NCBI GenBank assembly: GCA_006538405.1
Contig: BJKQ01000014.1
Coordinates: forward strand, 1,301,898 to 1,365,897
Source of the DNA: Hansfordia pulvinata
Taxonomy: Eukaryota; Ascomycota; Sordariomycetes; Xylariales
Direction: 5' to 3'
Length of the DNA stretch: 64,000 nt
This document shows positions 1 to 11,672 of this stretch, piece after piece. The notes below the pieces were generated by a model that saw only the letters and a program-made list of their open reading frames with translations, had not been told where the DNA came from and ran no database searches. Position 1 is the stretch's first letter. Each line of letters starts with the position of its first letter. Both the position numbers and the translations under genes were made by a program.

Positions 1-1061
1 CACGGGGTACATCTCCCAGTTTGATACGTCCCGTCCGCCCTTTTTCCTCGCGCCCAATCGCGTCCCAATCCGACGCTGGCTTCTCAACATTGTGCTCTTT
101 TTCGCCATCAATGTTCTCAACAACCACGCTTTCAGCTATGACATATCCGTGCCTGTCCACATCATATTGCGCTCCGGTGGCAGCATCACGACCATGATAG
201 CCGGGAGTCTCTATGGAAAGACATACTCTCGCATACAGATCACCGCCGTCATCCTTCTGACCATCGGTGTCATAACGGCGGCTTGGTCCGATGCCCAAGC
301 AAAGGTAAGTCTCGGACCAGCTTTTTTTTATCTTCTTCCTTCTGGCGCCGTGGGCTTCCTGCGTTCGTGCATACTGGCAGCCTGAAAAATTCCCATCCTG
401 CGTTTCAACCCTGGCTCAAGATCTGACTGTGGTATTTTTGTTATAGGGAACCACGGCCTCGGACGTAGACCAACCTGCATCAACTTTCACCACGGGGCTC
501 GCCATCCTATTTCTTGCTCAGATCCTCTCCGCCCTCATGGGTCTCTACACAGAGGACACCTACAAGCAGTACGGGCCACAGTGGAAGGAGAACCTGTTCT
601 ACTCCCACCTGCTGTCTTTGCCTCTGTTCCTGCCTTTCGCGCCGTCGCTGGTGGAACAATTCTCGCGCCTGGCCGACAGCCCCCCTCTGACCCTGCCATT
701 TGCTCGCGAGTATGTTGAGGCGGCTCTGACGAGCGCCCCAGAGTCTGTGCAGCGCCTGCTAGGAAATATATCCGTGCCGAGCCAGCTGGTCTTTTTGGGG
801 CTCAACGTGATGACGCAGTACGCTTGCATCCGGGGCGTCAATCTTCTGGCTGCCGTTTCTTCGGCGCTGACGGTCACAATTGTGCTGAATATTCGCAAGC
901 TCGTCAGCCTGCTCTTTAGCATTTGGCTGTTTGGGAATAGACTTGCCCCCGGCACGCTGATTGGAGCCGTTGTTGTCTTCTCAGCAGGGGGGTTGTATTC
1001 ACTGGGCCCTCGGAAGAACACTTCCGCCGCGATCAAGAAGCCTCACGCCAAAACGGCCTGA
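1..1061 (+). CDS. YEA4: UDP-N-acetylglucosamine (UAA family) transporter, Yea4/SLC35B4-like, 5' end missing
   Basis: This is the C-terminal two thirds or so of a nucleotide-sugar transporter, and the start lies before the window. Exons are 1-304 and 447-1061. The intron 305-446 begins GTAAGT, ends TATAG, and falls exactly between codons. The readable protein has the pattern NVLNNHAFSYDISVPVHIILRSGG (positions about 109-180), which is typical of the UAA family that carries UDP-GlcNAc into the ER or Golgi. Several hydrophobic membrane spans follow, then a KETTE-like cytosolic tail rich in lysine (SAAIKKPHAKTA). Known family members exchange UDP-GlcNAc for UMP in cell-wall and glycoprotein synthesis. 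Substrate choice is inferred from family resemblance only. UDP-xylose or another UDP-sugar is possible, since SLC35B4 carries both. Confidence 0.82.
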
Positions 1062-1356
1062 ATACGAAGAGATGGGCCACGCGAAGATGGCTGCAGCAGG
1101 CTCAGGTATACTGCCAGCATGGGGATCAGGCATATAGCTCCCCAGTCTTAACTAGATGATACTTGCCCCCGTCTTGGGCATTCTGCATTCCCTGGTTGTT
1201 CGTGAGTGTCTTGTGTCTCGCCCGCTTACTGACCCATGACATGTTATTGGCATTTGGTCATGTTGGAATGAAGTGAAAGCGCGAAGTTGTGTTGTCTTTC
1301 TCGACAGCTCAGAGATAGGTCTTGACGATCAGGACAAGAAATGATCGGGCTGTCCG

Positions 1357-1394
1357 CGTCGACTGGCAATTACACCGTCGACTGGCAATTACAC
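1357..1394. repeat. 19-bp exact tandem duplication
   Basis: The unit CGTCGACTGGCAATTACAC occurs twice head to tail at 1357-1375 and 1376-1394 with no mismatch. It lies downstream of the transporter gene, probably beyond its 3' UTR. It may be a replication slippage product or a footprint. Confidence 0.9.
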
Positions 1395-1662
1395 TCACTT
1401 AAAAACGGGCGACAATCCCGACACTCTTCAAATGCCAATTTCTTTGCCCAGGAACAGGTGTGAGGCCGGGACCCAGGCAGGAACGCCTCTAGACCTAGGG
1501 TCTTGTTGATCACAACTAGATCCAAGCGCTATTGGGCATGAAATCAAACCACACGTGGGCTGCAGCATCTTCTGCGAGCGCAACATGCGAGTATGCATTC
1601 AGCTCAAGATAAGCGGACAGATGTGTGACACGACTGTGCAGATGGATAGGCGACCCCTCGGC

Positions 1663-1705
1663 GCCCCCCGTCACCCCCCGTCACCCCCGTCACCCTTCGT
1701 CGCCC
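1663..1705. repeat. C-rich short tandem repeat (GTCACCCCC-type)
   Basis: Three to four imperfect units of CCCCCGTCAC run together in an intergenic stretch. The tract is cytosine-only plus GTCA spacers on the + strand. It is low complexity and has no evident function. Confidence 0.75.
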
Positions 1706-3289
1706 CTTGGCAGCCCTTGGCGAATGTTGTTCAGGAACCCACCCTACCACCTACCAGCGCATGGGTCACCCGTGCACACCACAGCGACCTCGAGGCACAG
1801 TAGATCTGGCCTCAAGTGCCACTGCAGGCTGTGAGCCTGTCGTGCCCCACCATCTTCTTCCGTAGTGCGTGTCTGCGTGCCTGAGCACAGAAAACCCAAG
1901 TCTAGGTAGGCAGGTCCAGACCTTGCAGCCTTCCAAATGACTGTGATGATGACGAAGGCCTGAATTGTGATGACCCGGTGTCACAGAGACCACCAAGACA
2001 TGCTTCAGCAACTGACAGGCGGCACACTACAGTCTGCTTCACGCTGAGCTCTAAGGCTTATCTCGGCGAAACTGCCTTATGGTCGTAAGGTAGTCAGGCA
2101 CACCATCAAGGGGTACTGATTGGGCATCAACGCGCGCGATAGACACTTGAATCTCTAATGTCGCACCGCTCCCAGATGATAAAGGTGATCACGGACGCGC
2201 ATGGATGCACGGACACGGACAGTTGAGGCGGAGGCGCATTCGGGTGGACATCCATGGACGAGGAGCATGGCGAGCGGGGTGGGACAGGCGAGCCCATGCC
2301 GCTGCGACTAATCGGCAGTGGGCATGGCGACGTCATGCTGGGCACACACATGTACAGAGGGCCAGGCGGCAACTTGCCGGGGTGGATCTACGAGTACTCC
2401 GTAGGTACCCAACTCGGCCAGGCTATTCGTCCACTCGATATGGAAGGGGAACATTCATGGACCGCACCAATCATTTTGCATGCAGGCTCCTTTTTGCTCG
2501 TACGAGAACGTGCAAAGGAGGCGGCCGACATCCATGTCGTGACTGAATGCGACGAGGCCTGCACGTGCGAGTACCGAAGGCTGCAGGCACAGGTAAGCTG
2601 CTGCGAGGAGCGGCCCGCGGGTGGGATCCCTGGATCCCAATTAGTATAGCTCGCAAGTATGGGTACAAGGATCAACCCGCGTGGCCGCGCAGTTTCAGCA
2701 AGTCTTGCAGGCACGCAGGTTTCCCTGGCTGCGTGCAGTGCGTGGGATGGGACCACCTACTCGTATGTAGGTGGGAAGCCGCCTTGCTGGTGCCGCGTTG
2801 GTTGGTTGCAGGTCTGTTGCACATGACCTGACGGGACTGAGACCCTTTGGCCAGCCCCGGCTTCAGTCTCGTTGCGCACCTCCTCCTCCTCCTCGACCTT
2901 GTCCTCCCAAGTCCAGTCAATTCTCCGAGGGTTTCTTTCGCTTCGTGTTGCTACCGCCTCGCCAAGATCTTCGAGCCGCTGTCCACAATCGTTGCTCACC
3001 GATAAGCTTGTGTGGCCCCGTTCAGGTCTGACGTACCACGGCCGGTCTTTTTTGGACATTGCCCAACCCCACGGAAATCCGCATCCGACAACACCTCAAC
3101 GGCATTGGCTCTCCTACCTGGAAGACGAATATCGACACTTCACAGGCCCTTTGACGGACACTTGAAACGACTGCCCACCATACCGTTCCGCCTTGCCAGA
3201 CCTAAGGCGGCTGCCTGCCTTGTGTTGCCCCTCCCCCGCCCACTTCAGTGACCGCGCCCGCCAGGCAGATATCGCCTCGCACTGTCATC

Positions 3290-6200
3290 ATGTCATGTCA
3301 GTGCCCTACCTTACCAACTGAACGAGCTCGGAGCCTGATCAGAACCCTCTCCTCCTTTCCACTCGGCGCACACCAGATGCGTGACACAGAAAACCCCGTC
3401 TCATGTTGCTTTTGCCGCGTTGCACTCTCGGCTGACCTCCACCCTCACTACCTGCAGCTACCGCTCGCAACCATGACTCCCCACCTGATCCGACCTCTCC
3501 CCGCGCCCTCGCAGCCCATGCTCAGGAACTCGCCTCTGATGATTCCGACGTGGCGTATGCATCTCCCGAGCAAGACTCGGACGAGGACGCCGATGACGCC
3601 GACGGCCCCCGCGGCTTACTTCCCCGTGATCTCCCTCGCAAGACAACCTTCTACGACCCCGTCGCCGAACGCCAGATGAGCCAATCCGACGCCAAGCTCT
3701 TCTATCAACGAACCCAGAGGGGCCAGTCTAAGACGGACGGCAGCGTGTCCGGTCTGACTACTCATACACCTGCGAGCCCGACCGGCACGCGGGCATCTGG
3801 CATCAACATATCCGACTCGCAGATGGCTGACGCTACCCCGCCTACCCGGCCCGCCTCCTTCGCCCGCAACAAGACTACACTGGCGATGCCCTCGGCCGCG
3901 GCCTCCCCGGCCCCGTCGCATGGCTACGCATTTCCCAGCATGCCTGGGACTCCCGCCTCGTCAGCTCGTCCTCCGGCCCGCTTGCCCCTACCTCGCACCG
4001 CTACCAATCCCGCATGGGGCGATTACATGGGCCCCGCCCCAACCAACAGCAATCCGATCCAAGAGGCTAACCGCGAAGGCCTTGCCCCCGTCCAACTTCT
4101 GCCGGACATGGGCCTGCCTGCAGGCGCCGGCTCCGGTGCCGCTGAGCCCATATCCAACGACCCGCACATAACTGACGAGCTGAGCACCGTCTTTCAGAAC
4201 ATTCAGAAAGTTCTTGACATCCGCCACAGGTACATCCGTCTGTCCTCCCAGCGCGACGGCGACAATCCCAAAGACGACCTTGCCTGGGACATATATCCTC
4301 CCCCGCCAGAGCCTGCTTGGGCAGCTGCCCATGCTCAGGGCCAGAACACCGGCTACAACAGTCTCAGCAACAGCACTGTGCTGCCCCAAGCTGCTGCCGA
4401 CGGCGAGACTAAGCGGTCTTCAAAGAAGCGCAAGCCTGGCTATGACATTGGCGAGGATTTCGATATGGAGGATCTCTTGCCCATGCCAAAGGCAGCGGAG
4501 GATTTCACCTTCCGTCTTGACGACAATGGCGTCTATCAGGTCTTTGAGGATGCCAATGCCGACAAAGCAAATACGCCCATTGTTTCGGTCCCCACTATCA
4601 AGGACTTCTATATGGACTTGGAGGCGATTCTGGCCATCTCGTCTGATGGCCCCAGCAAGAGCTTCGCTTTCCGCCGCCTTCAGTACCTCGAAGCCAAATT
4701 CAATCTGTATGCACTCCTCAACGAGTATCAAGAGACGGCCGACAGCAAGAAAGTGCCCCATCGAGACTTTTACAACGTGCGGAAGGTAGACACTCATGTG
4801 CACCATTCCGCCTGCATGAACCAGAAGCACCTGCTTCGCTTCATCAAAAGCAAGATGAAGAAATGCCCCAATGAAGTCGTCCTGTTCAGAGATGGCAAAT
4901 ATCTGACTTTGAAGGAGGTATTCGAGAGTATCAATCTGACAGCATATGACCTGAGCATTGACACCCTCGACATGCATGCACACACAGACTCGTTCCATCG
5001 ATTCGACAAGTTCAACCTCAAGTACAACCCCATTGGCGAATCCCGATTGCGAACCATCTTCCTAAAGACAGACAACCACATTCAAGGGCGCTATCTCGCT
5101 GAAATCAGCAAGGAGGTCATTGCGGATTTGGAGTCCAGCAAGTATCAGATGGTGGAGTGGCGCATCTCCATCTACGGAAGGTCATTGGACGAGTGGGACA
5201 AGCTGGCGGCTTGGGTTGTCGACAATAAGCTCTTCTCTCACAACGTACGCTGGCTGATTCAGATCCCACGGCTCTTCGACGTTTTCAAGGCGTCCAGTCT
5301 GATGGAGTCCTACGAACAAATTGTCAAGAATGTGTTCCAGCCTTTGTTCGAGGTAACCCAGGATCCACAGAGCCACCCCAAATTGCACATCTTTTTGCAA
5401 AGGGTGATCGGCTTTGACAGCGTCGACGACGAGAGCAAGGTGGAGCGTCGCCTCTTCAAGAAATTCCCTGTTCCGAAACAGTGGAACACCAACCAGAACC
5501 CGCCCTACAGCTACTGGATTTACTACCTTTTCGCAAACATGACCTCGCTCAACTCCTGGCGTCGCCAGCGTGGCTTCAACACATTTCTGCTCAGACCTCA
5601 TTGTGGCGAGGCTGGTGACAGCGAGCATCTGGCTGTGGCTGTACTGTGCAGTCACAGTATCAGCCACGGCCTGTTGCTGAGAAAAGTCCCGCTGCTGCAA
5701 TACATCTTCTACCTGGAGCAGATTGGCATCGCCATGTCGCCGCTGAGCAACAATGCGTTGTTCCTCGCCTACGAAAGAAACCCGTTCTACCAATACTTCC
5801 GGCGCGGCCTGAATGTATCTCTCTCGACAGATGATCCTCTGCAGTTTGCATTCACCAAGGAGCCCCTGATGGAGGAGTACGCAGTAGCAGCGCAGATCTA
5901 CAAGCTCAGTCCAGTGGACATGTGCGAGTTGGCCAAAAATTCTGTCAAGCAAAGTGGATACGAGCATTCCGTCAAGCAACAGTGGCTCGGTGAGAACTAC
6001 ACGCTCCCTGGCAAGGAGGGGAATAACATGGTCAAGACCAATGTGGCGGATCGTCGAGAGGAATTCCGCTACCACACGTGGGTAGAGGAACACCGCATGT
6101 GAGTTCAAGTTGAATATTGAGGGGGACGATGCCGTTGGTAGCTCTTTCCGAGACTGACTATTTTCTGAAAACTCTAGGATTTCGCTCTACACATCGACAC

Positions 6201-6640
6201 CAGCCAGCGAGGCCGGAGAAGAGGTCGAGCAGGCATATCACCCACACAAAGCGACAGAGCCGAGTGCGCCAGCCTCGCCATCTCTGAAAACAAACGTCGG
6301 TGGCAATAAGCTGGACAGTGCCAAGGTAACCGGGGGGCCCATGTCCCCGGCGGCATCAGAACATGGTTCTGGGTTAGCAGCGACCTTCTCGAGTGCAGTG
6401 TCATTGTCGCCTCAAATGGGTAAAGGTAGGGAAGGTACCCACGGCCGAAAGGCAGACGGCAGCGCAGAGGCACACCTATCAGGCCATGAACCGACGTATT
6501 TGCCTGGCATGATGACGCGAGCTTCGCGACGAGCTTCGAGGCGACAGAGCTTCGTGGATGACGCGCAAGCAGTGGTCAGAGCGCTCAGGAGATCCAAGGA
6601 TAAGGAGAACGCAAAGGAAGGGGAAGGACGGGGGGAGTAG
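3290..6640 (+). CDS. AMD1: AMP deaminase
   Basis: AMP deaminase converts AMP to IMP plus ammonia in the cytosol, in purine salvage and adenylate balance. I read three exons: 3290-3296, 3458-6098 and 6178-6640, giving 1,036 residues. Intron 1 (3297-3457) starts GTCAGT, has a CTGAC branch site at about 3432 and ends CTGCAG; splicing restores a start ATG after only seven coding bases. Intron 2 (6099-6177) starts GTGAGT and ends CTCTAG. Catalytic marks are the metal-binding VDTHVHHS (residues about 446-453), RPHCGEAGDSEH (about 714-725) and LSTDDPLQF (about 791-799). The first 300 residues are Ser/Pro-rich and disordered, as in other fungal enzymes, and the tail after about residue 885 is also low complexity. 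The function is secure. The tiny first exon is inferred; translation from the ATG at 3550 would only trim the disordered N-terminus. Confidence 0.96.
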
Positions 6641-8112
6641 ACCGGGAAGGTAGAGCCATGCCAAAAGCAAAGCAGTGCCTGTCAAGCACTAGATGGTTGA
6701 ATCTTGCTCGAGCCAGTATTCTTCTCGAAAATAGCGGCATAGTCGAATAGCATGATGCACGATGTAGGTATTGTTTGGTAACTTCGACTTCTTCGCGAGT
6801 AGTGTAGTGCATTGCATTGTGGGAGCTCACAGTGCGGGTTGTCTACCAACTTCGTGCATACCAGGTAGGGGATTTATGATCATGGGCCGTCGGCGAGCAT
6901 GGCCTGCACTTATCAGTGGTGAAGGAACTACATGCGAATTTAAAGACCTTGCCACAAGCCTGCCTATTCACGAACCTGGGTGCCAGGTCGCTATTCCGAC
7001 GAGGGGATGAGGGCATATGCTGAAGGACCAGCTTATCGATACTTCTGCGCTCGGTCGGGGTGGCATGAATAGGCCCACCCAGTTGAAGCAAACAGGTATC
7101 CTATGAGCGTCGCGACTGTACTCGCATCCAGCAACGCCGACGATGCTCCTGGCTTAGCGCCGGGACACTGGATGGAAATGGGGCGATGACGGGGCTTGCT
7201 TGTGCTCTGTTCTGTGGCTCTGGAGACTCGAGACGCAGATGGTGGTGCCCGGGCACTCGTACCAGTCTACTTCGCACCGTCAAGGTGGCTGGTGGTTTCC
7301 GGCTCGAATTGATGTAGACATCTACACTACATGCCGGGTAAGGTAGACTTCCGCGGCGGATTCAAAAGTACCGAGTACCTAGCGCGAAACGGATAGATAT
7401 GACGAAGAAAGTCTTGGAGCTGGACCATGTACCTCGTCGCTGCCAGTTATCCAAGGTGGAGCACCTGTGGCACTCCGCAGTAAGTGCGTGCGCCTGGTAG
7501 GCAGGTCGGTACCTATCCTCGTAGGTACGCCTGCCCGAGCCTGCCTACAGGTGCCTCCGCTTGGTGGCAAGTCCGGAGAAGGACAGGAGACGGGGTCATT
7601 GGCAGCGAAACGACGCCCGTCCTAACCACTGTAAGTAACTCATCTTACCAACCTTCCAAGCCCGCCCTCGCCCTCACCCTCAATCCTTACTCACCACTAC
7701 CCTTCCTCCCACCCGCACCCACGATCTTGGTTCGCTGCGCACGCCTGGCTCGCGATCGAGACACCGCCTGTCCACCAGCTATCCCTGACCTTCAGGCTGG
7801 TCATAGCTATCTTACCATGGTCTGGGCCGGTCAAGCACCTGCAGCATCATCAGTACCAGCATACGATTCGCCTTCAGCATCGCCCGCAACTCCTGCCAAC
7901 CTCCCCTTGCGAGTCTCGAATTGAGGAGTTCCCCAGCTGCTTGCTACACAGAGAAAGAACCCAACGCGTGGTCGACAGGCTTGAGTCATCAGGCCATCTC
8001 TCGACACTCACCTGTACGACTTGTTCAGTCGCATAATCGCTCGGCAGTCCTCCTCCTCGCCCACCGGCCCCACCGCCGCTCTTAACCCGAACCTCTAGTT
8101 GACACCGTCGCC
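6641..8112. other. Intergenic region upstream of SLA1
   Basis: No gene is supported. The last 450 bases are a pyrimidine-rich leader. A GTAAGT at about 7630 and a CTCTAG at about 8090-8098 would suit a 5'-UTR intron, but this cannot be shown without RNA data. The region around 7490-7530 has several TAGGTA/GTAGGTAC words of the kind found in other gaps of this window. Confidence 0.5.
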
Positions 8113-11100
8113 ATGGGCTTCCTCGGCGTCTACAGAGCTGTGTTTGACTATGCGCCACGCTCGTCGGAGGAGCTCGCAATCTCCGAGGGCGATGTGCTCT
8201 ATGTTCTAGAAAAGAGCGCTGAGGATGACTGGTGGAAAGCCAAGAAGAAGGCCAATGCCGAGGATGAGGAAGAACCCACTGGCCTCGTCCCGAATAATTA
8301 TGTTGAAGAGGCACAGCCGGTAGCCAGCGCCCGCGCCTTATTCGAGTATACCCGCCAGACCGATGAGGAACTTTCATTTCCAGAAGACGCTTCTCTCCAC
8401 GTCTTCGATACCTCCGACCCAGACTGGATTCTCGTTGGGCTTGACGACGACTATGGTTTCGTTCCTGCGAACTACATAGAAATTGACGCGGAGGCCTCGG
8501 GGCCTACGCGCACCGCATCTATACCGCCAGCCGCGCAGCCTCAGCGTTCTCCTTCTCCCGCTGCACCTTCACTCCCATCTCGACCACCGGTTCCAGCACA
8601 AGCAGAGCCCGAATACGACGAGCCTCAGAGCCCTCCGCTGCCCGCCCGTCCGATTTCCGTCACATCCGACCCCTCTTCTCCTCAGCACCCCCCGGGACCT
8701 GCCGCCGCACTGGCTGGCGTCATACAAAGCCGCTCTTCCAGCCACACGGCCTCGCGCCCGCCTCCTGTCGCTGTCTCTGCGCGCCCCGATTCCGACGACG
8801 AGCCCAGTCCTGCCCTGCCCTCGCGCCCACGGCCCCGGTCTACGTTCTCTAATGACACACCTTCTTCCGCCCCTTCGCCATCTCCACTCTCGCCTGCGAG
8901 TCCTCAGGAATACCACCGCGACCGCTCCAATGCTGGCGCCAGCTCTCAAGATCCCAGCTATCAATCCGGTCGCATTGCCCCTGGTGGCTTTCACATGTAC
9001 AACATCAGCGAGATGGTCTCGATTATGGGCAAGAAGAAGAAAATGCCAAGCACTCTGGGCATCAACCTGAAGACGGGCATCATTCTCATAGCCTATGAGC
9101 ATGCTTCAGACGGCCCCACGCAGGAGTGGCCTGCTGACAGAATGACGCACTACTCGCGCGAAGGGAAGCACGTCTTCCTCGAGCTCGTCCGCCCCAGCAA
9201 GAGCGTCGACTTCCATGCTGGTGCCAAGGATACAGCTGAGGAGATTGTGAGTGCTCTTGGCGAGCTCTCGGGCGCTATCCGCGCCAATGGCCTGCGCGAG
9301 GTTATCGCTGCTGGCACGGGTAAGCACTCCCAGAAGAAGGGCGAGATTCTCTACGATTTCCAGGCCCAGGGCGACGACGAAGTTACTGTCGCAGCCGGCG
9401 ATGAGGTTCTCATCGTTGACGATACCAAGAGCGATGAATGGTGGCAGGTCCGCCGTCTCAAGACTGGCAAGGAGGGTGTCGTTCCCAGCAGCTACATCGA
9501 AATCACCGACATCATCACCTCACCCTCGGCCGGCAATGCTGGTTTAGGGGCTGGTATGTCGAGCACCGCTCAAAACCGTCTCGATGAAGACCGCCTGTTC
9601 AAGGAAGCGTTGAAGAAGGAAAAGGAAACCAACTCTGCAGAGGTAGGGCCCAGAATACTCTTGCCTGAAAGACAGAGCAGCTTGTCAGCCACGGGCGATA
9701 GTAACCATCATTCTCAGCAGCGATCCCAGAGGGAGAATGGCCGATCTTCGTCGAAGCCGAGTAAGTCCTATGCCCATTGTTCGTTAGGTTGAGAACCCCG
9801 TCTAATTTGGTCATCGTCCTTCCTCGCCCTGCAGAGCCTGATTCATCCAGAGTCCGCACCTGGACTGATCGCTCCAAGTCCTTCAGTGTCGAGGCCCAGT
9901 TCCTCGGCCTCAAGGATGGGAAGATCAACCTTCACAAGACGAACGGCGTCAAGATTGCCGTCCCCATCGCAAAGATGTCCCCTGAGGACATTGAGTGGGT
10001 TGAACGTCGGACCAAGACCTCTCTCGATGAAGACAGGCCTCTTTCCGATATGAAACGGTCCAAGTCGGGCAGGCCGAGTCCGTCCAGCGGTAACCTCGGC
10101 GCGTCCGTCACTCCAGCCGCCTCGAAGCCCGAGTACGACTGGTTCCAATTTTTCCTCAGCTGTGATGTTGCCGTGGGATTGTGTGAGCGCTACTCTCAAG
10201 CTTTCAACAAAGACTCCATGGACGAAAGTGTCTTGCCCGACGTTGATGCCACGATCTTACGCAATCTGGGTCTGCGCGAAGGTGACATAATCAAGGTCAT
10301 GCGCTACTTGGACCGGAGGTATGGCCGAGACGGTAAGAAGACTGAGGACGGCGAAAATGCCGGGGGCTTGTTCTCTGGTCCTGGAGGCACGTTACGGAAC
10401 AACACCAGGAAAGGGCGCCCAGCGCCATCCGTTCAGACAAACGACACGATTGATGCCAAGGCCCTTTCGCAGCAACGACTGCAGGTGGCGAAAAGTCGCC
10501 CTCGCCATCGCCCTCTCCTGCTGCCGCCGCCAGAGCCGCAGGGAGAGGTGGCAGCGGGTTCGATGACGATGCTTGGGACGTCAAGCCCGCCCGTCAGGCC
10601 GAGCCGGCTGCCCAGCCCGTCTCGTCTGCTCCGGCACCTGCGCCTGTACCTGCGGCTCCCGTCCAGCCCGCCCCGACCGGATCTATGCGCGAGCTGTCAT
10701 TGCTCGACACTCCGCTGGAGCCTGCCAAGGTGCAGACGCCCCCCCCTGCTACGTCGCAGCCACCGTCTCAGATACAGGCCCAACCAACGGCAGCGGCACC
10801 GGCAGCCCAGCTGGGTGCCACGCCGGGCTTCTTCGCTGGCATTGCTCAGCAGCAGACGGGCATCCAGCCGGCCGTGACTGGTGCGACAGCTCCTGCGCAG
10901 CCCTTGAATCTGGGCCTTGGGAACCGCCAGCGCCCAGTGCCTCCTCAGATGACGGGCGCTCAAGGCGGTTTGATGCCACCGCCGCCCCCGTCAAGACCAC
11001 TCTCCGCGCCGCAGTCAGCACAGCCCAGCAGTTTCGGGCCTCCACCATTGCAGCCTCAGATGACCGGTATGGCTCCCCCACCTGGAAGCCTAAACGACCT

Positions 11101-11672
11101 GGCACAACAACGTCTGCAGCAACAGTACACCTCAAACCTACAGCCACAGCAGACGGGGCAGATTCCCATGCAATATACTGCTCAGCAGCAGCAACCGACT
11201 GGGTTCGGGCCTGGAAGTCAGTTCATGCAGCCACAGATGACAAGCGCCCCCCAGATGCAACAACAGTCGTTCCAGCCCATGCAGAACCAACCGACCGGCT
11301 TCAACCCCAACTTCAATGCTGGCCAGCAGTTCCCCCAGCAAACCGGTCCTAACGCATATCTCCCTCCGGCGATGGAGCCCCAAAGAACTGGCATGCCGTC
11401 GATGCAACCCCAGCAAACTGGATTTGGTCAAGGCTTCAACCCTGGCTTGAACGGTTCTATGTCACAGCCACCACCGCCTCCAGCACCTCTGCAGCCTCAA
11501 CAGACGGGGCCGGCACCACCAATTCGTTTCGGTGTGCAGGAGAAACTGGCGCCTCAGCCAACTGGACGTCGCGCCAACCTGTCACAGGCCAGTAAGTGCT
11601 TGCCTTTCGTTCAGAGTCTGAATTTTGTGTCACTAACATCTTGAAGCTCCTGCCAATCCTTTTGGCTTCTAA
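8113..11672 (+). CDS. SLA1: Actin cytoskeleton-regulatory complex protein Sla1 (one apparent frame break)
   Basis: Sla1 is an adaptor at cortical actin patches that links cargo, clathrin and the Pan1/End3/Las17 machinery in endocytosis. Exons are 8113-9760, 9835-11591 and 11647-11672. Intron 9761-9834 starts GTAAGT and ends CTGCAG; intron 11592-11646 starts GTAAGT, has a CACTAAC branch site and ends TTGAAG. The domain order is two N-terminal SH3 domains (residues about 5-70 and 71-128), a Pro/Ser-rich linker, a third SH3 (about 410-470), the SHD1 cargo-binding region (RTWTDRSKSFSVEAQFLGLK), a SAM-like SHD2 (YDWFQFFLSCDVAVGLCERY), then a long Gln/Pro tail with about a dozen Q-x-TG units. It ends in NPFGF, an EH-domain ligand. 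Between about 10455 and 10500 the frame slips by one base. Adding one A to the run AAAA at 10491-10494 (or one G nearby) restores 1,143 residues and makes the exon sum divisible by three. Confidence 0.93.

Larger units (their letters stand above)
1062..3289. other. Intergenic region, YEA4 3' flank and AMP deaminase upstream region
   Basis: I see no convincing gene here; the open frames are short, overlapping and without family resemblance. It holds a 19-bp exact tandem duplication (1357-1394), a C-rich GTCACCCCC short repeat (about 1663-1705) and, from about 2860, a pyrimidine-rich stretch (CTCCTCCTCC) typical of fungal promoters and leaders in front of the AMP deaminase start. Confidence 0.6.

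Noticed and set aside
5182..6108. 308-codon frame on the minus strand within AMP deaminase
   Set aside because: It is the antisense shadow of the conserved catalytic domain.
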